DNA of 64,000 bases from Salinivibrio costicola subsp. costicola ATCC 33508 = LMG 11651 (GTDB taxonomy: Bacteria; Pseudomonadota; Gammaproteobacteria; Enterobacterales; Vibrionaceae). Shown piece after piece: positions 58,876 to 64,000 of this stretch. The position numbers and the translations under genes were made by a program. The stretch covers positions 1-64,000 of the forward strand of contig AQOF01000006.1 of NCBI GenBank assembly GCA_000565345.1, given 5' to 3'. Under the pieces are notes generated by a model that had not been told where the DNA came from, ran no database searches, and saw only the letters and a program-made list of their open reading frames with translations. Position 1 is the stretch's first letter, and every line of letters begins with the position of its first letter.

Positions 58876-59634
58876 ATGAATAATTTCCAGCTAGAAGCCC
58901 TGCTTAACGCTGAACTGAAACCTGAACAAGTTAAAGACTACAGCCCAAACGGATTACAAGTTCAAGGCCGCGATAATGTACAAACCATTGTTACTGGCGT
59001 GACGGCCTGCCAAGACTTAATTGATAAAGCAATTGAATATCAAGCCGATGCTATCTTGGTTCATCATGGCTACTTTTGGCGTGGTGAGTCGCAATCAATA
59101 CGCGGCATGAAGTATCAACGGATTAAGATGTTGATTGAAAACGGTATCAACTTATACGGTTACCATTTGCCGCTTGATATCCATCCCACATTAGGCAACA
59201 ACGCCCAGCTAGCCAAACGATTGGGGATTGAGATCATAGGTGGCTTGGAGCCCAATAATCCAGTCTCCATTCCTGTCTATGGCAAATTATCAACACCGAT
59301 GACTCTTGGCCAATTCGAGCAACAAGTTGCGACCGTGCTTAACCGAACGCCACTTGTCGTTGACGGTGGCAGGACAGCACGGATAGAGACCGTCGGCCTG
59401 TGCACGGGAGGAGCGCAAGACTTTATCGACTTAGCCGCCGAGCAAGGCATGGATGCGTATTTATCGGGTGAAATTTCTGAGCGAACCACGTTTTCAGCGC
59501 GCGAGCAGGGTGTGCATTATGTTGCCGCGGGGCACCATGCAACAGAGCGTTATGGGGTTAAAGCGTTGGGTGAGTGGTTAGCTGACCATCATGGGCTTAC
59601 CACGCACTTTGTCGATATCGACAATCCCGCATAA
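58876..59634 (+). CDS. ybgI: NIF3/YbgI-family dinuclear metal protein
   Basis: 252-residue NIF3-like protein. Landmarks are DYSPNGLQVQGRDNVQTIVT, the metal-site His pair in DAILVHHGYFWRGESQSI, LYGYHLPLDIHPTLGNNAQL, then LCTGGAQDFIDLAAEQGMDA and YVAAGHHATERYGVKAL at the C-terminus. The family forms hexameric rings with a two-metal site, and its role is unsettled (a GTP cyclohydrolase-like activity has been proposed). ATG 58876 fits the usual N-terminus; longer frames from 58774 are unlikely. In E. coli ybgI also lies near gltA-sdh. Confidence 0.92.
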   Translation: MNNFQLEALLNAELKPEQVKDYSPNGLQVQGRDNVQTIVTGVTACQDLIDKAIEYQADAILVHHGYFWRGESQSIRGMKYQRIKMLIENGINLYGYHLPLDIHPTLGNNAQLAKRLGIEIIGGLEPNNPVSIPVYGKLSTPMTLGQFEQQVATVLNRTPLVVDGGRTARIETVGLCTGGAQDFIDLAAEQGMDAYLSGEISERTTFSAREQGVHYVAAGHHATERYGVKALGEWLADHHGLTTHFVDIDNPA

Positions 59635-59660
59635 AAAAAGCCGCCCATCGAGGCGGCTTC
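59631..59660 (-). terminator. Terminator after gltA (minus strand)
   Basis: AAGCCGCC and GGCGGCTT are hairpin arms with a run of seven A on the left, read as T on the minus strand, 28 bases after the gltA stop. Confidence 0.85.
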
Positions 59661-59687
59661 GTTAGCTCTATCATCAAGGTGTCGCAG

Positions 59688-60978
59688 TTAATCGCGTTTA
59701 TCCATCGGCGTGAATTCACGCTGGGTATAGCCTGAGTAAAGCTGGCGTGGACGACCAATGCGCTTGTGTGGATCCGTATGCATTTCGTTCCAATGAGCAA
59801 TCCAACCGATCGTCCGCGACATCGCGAAGATAACGGTAAACAATCGATGTGGGAATGCCGATGGCTTTGAGGATGATGCCCGAGTAGAAATCGACATTCG
59901 GATACAATTTCTTGTCGATGAAGTATTGATCGGAGAGTGCGATGCGTTCTAACTCCATCGCCACATCCAATAACGGGTCTTGAATTTGTAGCTCTTCAAG
60001 CACTTCATGACATGCTTCGCGCATGACCGTTGCACGTGGGTCATAGTTCTTGTAAACCCGGTGACCAAAGCCCATTAAGCGGAAAGGATCATCTTTATCC
60101 TTAGCGCGTTCAATGTACTCAGGAATGTTATCGACATGGCCGATTTGCTCGAGCATGCGCAAGCAAGCTTCATTGGCCCCGCCATGTGCCGGCCCCCACA
60201 AGGACGCGATACCGGCAGCAATACAAGCAAACGGATTGGCTCCCGATGATCCCGCTAGGCGTACCGTGGATGTTGAGGCATTTTGCTCATGATCCACGTG
60301 TAGGGTGAAAATCTTATCCATCGCGCGCGCAACTACCGGATTCACCTCATATTCTTCACATGGTGTGGCAAACATCATATGAAGGAAGTTCTCTGCGTAG
60401 TCCAGATCGTTACGTGGATAAATAAATGGCTGGCCAATCGAATACTTGTAACACATAGCCGCCAGGGTAGGCATTTTCGACAGCAAACGAAACGCCGTAA
60501 TTTCACGGTGTTTATCATTGTTGATGTCGAGAGAATCGTGGTAGAACGCGGCAAGCGCCCCTACAACCCCGACCATAACGGCCATAGGGTGAGCATCACG
60601 ACGGAAACCATGGAAGAAACTCGCGATTTGTTCGTGAACCATGGTGTGGCGCACGATCATAGAACGAAAACCATCGTATTGTTTTTTTGTAGGGACTTCG
60701 CCGTAGAGCAGGATGTAACAGACTTCTAAGTAATCAGCGTTATTGGCAAGTTGATCTATCGGAAAACCACGGTGCAGTAAAACACCCGCTTCGCCGTCGA
60801 TGTAGGTGATTTGCGAATCGCAAGATCCTGTCGCAACAAACCCTGGATCAAACGTGAAGTAACCTTCATTGACTAGCTTGCGCACATCGATCACATCCGG
60901 GCCGACAGTGCCTCCGATAATCGGCAGTTCGATTGGTGCTTTCCCTTCGATATGTAGGGTAGCTTTCTTCTCTGCCAT
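59688..60978 (-). CDS. gltA: Citrate synthase, frame broken at about 59842
   Basis: First enzyme of the TCA cycle, acetyl-CoA + oxaloacetate gives citrate (type II, NADH-sensitive class). The family sequence runs from the N-terminal domain to [19 protein letters not shown] (active-site His) and [20 protein letters not shown]. There the frame breaks: an extra T on the coding strand (ATCGATTGTTT for ATCGATGTTT) near 59842. The C-terminal [20 protein letters not shown] (active-site Asp/Arg region), then [14 protein letters not shown], continues in another frame to the stop at 59688. Repaired length is 429 residues. Divergent from sdhCDAB. Confidence 0.94.
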
Positions 60979-61377
60979 AACAATCTCCTTTGTTATTTTA
61001 TAATCCCATCCAGGATACGGACCCGACCGTTTTACCGATCGACCTCTATTATGTCAATTTTTAACCTATCGATGTGTGCGTCAGTTAATAACTTATGTGC
61101 AATGGGGGTTAAATATCTGTTGTGAGATTCCGGTCAATTTTGTGCGTTTGTAATTGTCTGTTACGCCACGTATACTTTTTCGAGGTCTCTGGGCAAATCA
61201 GTATCCTAGAGCGTTTAGGGGCTCAAACACCTTTCCTAACTGACGTGATCCATTCACCGAAAATTGCAGTTATAAGCAATAAGGTACATGAAGCGCGTTA
61301 CGCAGATGTTGCAGGTCTTACGCTTTGAGTACTGAGGTTCAGAGAGTGTAATAACTATAAATGCTCAATAGAGCTGA
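60979..61377. other. Divergent promoter region between gltA and sdhC
   Basis: About 400 AT-rich bases with no credible gene; it must hold the gltA and sdh promoters. I looked for CRP and ArcA sites and found no convincing match. ATAATAGAGGTCG near 61045 (minus strand) and several TTAA-rich tracts are the only possible promoter elements. Confidence 0.5.
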
Positions 61378-61770
61378 GTGGGCAATATCGTGAAAGAAAG
61401 AAAGTCAAGACCCGTAAACCTCGACCTTAAGACGATTCGCTTCCCCATTACAGCGATTGCGTCTATTTTGCATCGGATATCAGGTGTGATCACCTTTGTT
61501 TCGATCGCCATCCTACTGTGGCTGCTTAGCCTGTCTCTCTCTTCTCCTGATGGATTTCAATCTGCTGCTGCGATACTCGATACCTTCTTCGTCAAGCTCG
61601 TACTTTGGGGCATTTTGACGGCGCTGGCTTATCACATCGTTGGCGGGATTCGTCATTTAATCCAAGACCTGGGTTACTTTGAAGAGCTGGAGTCGGGGGC
61701 AAAAAGTGCCCAAGTCTCGTTTGTAATTGCAGGCGTGCTAGCTGTGTTGGCGGGGGTTTTAGTATGGTAA
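61378..61770 (+). CDS. sdhC: Succinate dehydrogenase cytochrome b556 subunit SdhC
   Basis: 130-residue membrane anchor with three helices that binds haem b and quinone in complex II. The N-terminal [20 protein letters not shown] and [10 protein letters not shown] hold the quinone-site Ser/Arg. The haem-ligand His lies in [20 protein letters not shown] near residue 90. GTG 61378 gives the length closest to E. coli (129); GTG 61390 (VKERKSRP) is also possible. It overlaps sdhD by 7 bases. Confidence 0.94.
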   Translation: MGNIVKERKSRPVNLDLKTIRFPITAIASILHRISGVITFVSIAILLWLLSLSLSSPDGFQSAAAILDTFFVKLVLWGILTALAYHIVGGIRHLIQDLGYFEELESGAKSAQVSFVIAGVLAVLAGVLVW

Positions 61771-62114
61771 CAAAAAACATTTCATCGGTGGGTCGCAACG
61801 GTGTGCACGATTATGTGCTGGTCCGAGCTACTGCGATTCTCATCACACTTTACACACTTTATATGGTCGGTTTTGCCGTCTTTGGCCCTGAGATTACGTA
61901 TGCCTCATGGACAGCGTTTTTCGGCCAGACCAGCACGAAGGTCTTTACCATGTTGGCCCTGGTCTCTGTGCTGATCCACGGCTGGATTGGGATGTGGCAG
62001 GTGTTGACTGATTATATCAAGCCAGCCTTGCTGCGCGGTGTATTACAGCTTGCTGTTGTCGCCACGCTTCTCATCTATGTGTTTGCCGGTTTCTTTGTAT
62101 TGTGGGGTGTGTAA
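61764..62114 (+). CDS. sdhD: Succinate dehydrogenase membrane anchor SdhD
   Basis: 116-residue second anchor with three helices. [20 protein letters not shown] opens the first helix. The second helix ends [20 protein letters not shown], with the haem-ligand His, followed by the quinone-site Tyr in DYIKPALLR. It overlaps sdhC and is followed by sdhA with no gap (the stop is directly followed by GTG). Confidence 0.94.
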   Translation: MVTKNISSVGRNGVHDYVLVRATAILITLYTLYMVGFAVFGPEITYASWTAFFGQTSTKVFTMLALVSVLIHGWIGMWQVLTDYIKPALLRGVLQLAVVATLLIYVFAGFFVLWGV

Positions 62115-63889
62115 GTGAGTATTCCAGTTCGCGAATTTGATGCAATCGTTATTGGAGCAGGTGGCGCCGGTATGCGCGCGGCACTGCAAATATCCGAGCA
62201 GGGCCTAACGTGTGCGCTGTTATCTAAAGTGTTCCCAACTCGCTCTCATACTGTGTCAGCACAGGGCGGGATTACAGTGGCACTGGGTAACTCGCACAAG
62301 GATAATTGGCAATGGCATATGTACGATACCGTCAAAGGCTCCGATTATATTGGTGATCAAGACGCTATCGAATACATGTGTAAAACAGGCCCGCAGTCAG
62401 TCATTGAGCTAGAGAAAATGGGATTACCCTTTTCTCGCTTTGAAGATGGTTCGATCTATCAACGACCCTTTGGCGGTCAATCAAAAGAATTTGGGGGCGA
62501 GCAAGCGGCACGTACCGCCGCGGCAGCAGACCGAACTGGCCATGCCTTATTGCATACGCTCTACCAACAAAACATCAAAAACAAAACGACGATTTTTTCA
62601 GAGTGGTATGCCCTTGATCTGGTCAAAAACCAAGATGGAGTGATTGTCGGTGCAACGGCGATGTGCATGGAAACGGGTGAGATTTGTTACTTCAAATCGA
62701 AAGCAACCGTGTTGGCGACTGGGGGCGCAGGCCGTATTTATCAGTCAACCACCAACGCGCACATCAATACCGGGGATGGTGTCGGTATGGCGCTCCGTGC
62801 TGGCGTACCGATGCAGGACATGGAAATGTGGCAATTCCACCCCACAGGCATTGCGGGTGCCGGTGTCTTGGTGACAGAAGGCTGTCGTGGTGAGGGTGGC
62901 TATCTACTTAATAAAGATGGTGAACGCTTCATGGAGCGTTATGCGCCTAATGCAAAAGACCTTGCGGGTCGTGACGTGGTTGCCCGATCAATGATGATCG
63001 AGATCCGAGAAGGACGCGGCTGTGAGGGGCCATGGGGCCCACACATTAAGCTGAAGCTCGACCATCTCGGCAAAGATGTACTGGAATCGCGCTTGCCGGG
63101 TATCTTGGATTTGTCGCGCACTTTTGCACATGTCGACCCGATCAAAGAGCCGATTCCTGTTATCCCAACGTGTCACTACATGATGGGAGGCATTCCAACG
63201 CAAGTATCCGGCCAAGCCATTAAACAAGATCCACTGGGCAATGATATCGAAGTTCAAGGGCTTTTTGCCTGCGGTGAAATCGCCAGTGTCTCTGTACATG
63301 GCGCCAACCGCTTAGGGGGCAACTCGCTCTTAGACTTGGTTGTCTTCGGCCGTGCAACAGGGTTACACCTAGGGGAAACCTTGGCAGCGCAGGTGGAAGC
63401 AAGAGATGCCAGTGAATCAGACATTGAAGCCTCTCTGGCTCGCGTCAATCGCTGGAATAGTACTCAGCAGGGTGAAGACCCAGTAGAAATTCGCAAAGAC
63501 CTTCAAGCGTGTATGCAAGAAAACTTTTCGGTGTTCCGAGAAGGTGAAGCGATGGAAAAAGGGCTGAAAGAGTTGGATGCTATCCGTGAGCGACTCAAAA
63601 CAGCACGCCTTGATGATACATCAACAGAGTTTAACACCCAGCGCGTCGAGTGTTTGGAGCTGGAGAACCTGATGGAAACTGCCTATTCAACGGCGTGTCC
63701 GTCCGAGCGTTATTCGATCGGAGCAGGAAGCGTGGTGCTCATGCGCGCTTCGACTACCAAGAGCGTGATGACGAGAATTGGTTGTGTCACTCCATTTATA
63801 ACCCAGAAACGGAAACCATGTCCAAGCGCGACGTCAATATGGCGCCTGTGCATCGTGACGCTTTCCCACCGAAAGCACGTACTTATTAA
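62115..63889 (+). CDS. sdhA: Succinate dehydrogenase flavoprotein SdhA, frame broken at about 63695
   Basis: Flavoprotein that oxidises succinate to fumarate. FAD motif [16 protein letters not shown] (about residues 11-26); covalent FAD His in [18 protein letters not shown]; active-site segments [30 protein letters not shown] and [22 protein letters not shown] start directly after sdhD. Near 63695 one G is missing, and the C-terminal [20 protein letters not shown] continues in another frame to TAA at 63887. Just before it the expected ESRGAH reads RKRGAH, which suggests three more lost bases in 63712-63732. The original frame has no stop and reads into sdhB. Full length should be about 591. 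Confidence 0.93.
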
Positions 63890-63902
63890 GGGGGTCGAAA
63901 CG

Positions 63903-64000
63903 ATGAACGTTAATTTTTCAGTCTATCGCTATAATCCAGATGTGGACGATGCGCCATACATGAAGGATTACACACTCGACGTCCCTGAAGGGTCAGATAT
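63903..64000 (+). CDS. sdhB: Succinate dehydrogenase iron-sulfur subunit SdhB (start only)
   Basis: The first 32 codons are present ([18 protein letters not shown], then [12 protein letters not shown]), matching the N-terminus of SdhB, the subunit that carries three iron-sulfur clusters from flavin to quinone. It starts 13 bases after the sdhA stop with AAGGGGGTCG upstream. The rest lies beyond the right edge. Confidence 0.88.
   Translation, partial: MNVNFSVYRYNPDVDDAPYMKDYTLDVPEGSD

Noticed and set aside
61118-61140. CRP site before sdhC (TGTGAGATTCCGGTCAA)
   Set aside because: The second half-site does not match TCACA and the spacing is off, so I could not support it.

Overview
The window looks like chromosomal DNA of a halophilic marine gammaproteobacterium of the Vibrionaceae type. 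Salinivibrio or a close relative is my guess, but the genus is not proven from the sequence. The reasons are the gene families (OmpU-like porin, YccT/DUF2057, SeqA, YbaM, PriC), roughly even base composition, a large glycine-betaine and osmolyte gene load, and long blocks of gene order shared with Escherichia coli. No tRNA, rRNA, prophage or CRISPR array was seen. The only mobile DNA is the start of an IS630-type transposase at the left edge.

Layout. 1-715: transposase, cut by the window edge. 1.1-4.1 kb: GbsR/MarR-type regulator with a short-Q-loop cytochrome bd oxidase (cydAB/cioAB). 4.6-11.6 kb: choline uptake and oxidation cluster betI-betB-betA-choX-choW-choV, which turns imported choline into glycine betaine. 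12.0-14.5 kb: small secreted protein, YjjG nucleotidase, nucleoside transporter. 15.1-18.7 kb: two near-identical BCCT betaine/choline-type carriers in tandem. 18.8-21.8 kb: cNMP/CBS/nucleotidyltransferase protein, DnaQ-like exonuclease, small membrane protein. 21.9-28.5 kb, all minus: AGCS symporter, then dinG-tauE-priC-histone deacetylase-like-ybaM. 29.0-31.7 kb: porin, DUF2057 protein, DksA-like protein and a 39-residue ORF. 31.8-45.2 kb: ybaN-apt-dnaX-ybaB-recR-htpG-adk-hemH-gsk, then asnB, then ybaL (E. coli 10-11 min order with asnB added). 45.4-57.5 kb: nagC-nagA-nagB / nagE, glnS, fur, DUF4442, fldA, DUF2788, ybfF / seqA-pgm (E. coli 15-16 min order). 57.6-64 kb: DUF1853, small ORF, NIF3/ybgI, gltA / sdhCDAB, with sdhB cut by the right edge.

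How the genes work together. The bet/cho cluster and the two BCCT carriers form an osmoprotection block. The nag genes import and degrade N-acetylglucosamine, the chitin monomer. gltA and sdhCDAB are divergent TCA-cycle units. The dnaX-recR block handles replication and repair, and htpG has a heat-shock-type promoter.

The most striking overall feature is about twenty single-base frame breaks in otherwise well conserved genes, several of them essential (dnaX, gltA, hemH). Most are one base missing from a short homopolymer, and full-length family sequence continues in another frame on each side. I read these as sequence errors, not gene decay, and annotate each such gene across its whole span. 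A separate, probably real, programmed -1 frameshift signal lies in dnaX. I did not find a convincing wholly new system. The best regulatory finds are a NagC-CRP-NagC arrangement between nagB and nagE, the dnaX slippery site, a hairpin that covers the start signal of the oxidase-linked regulator, and a structured porin leader.
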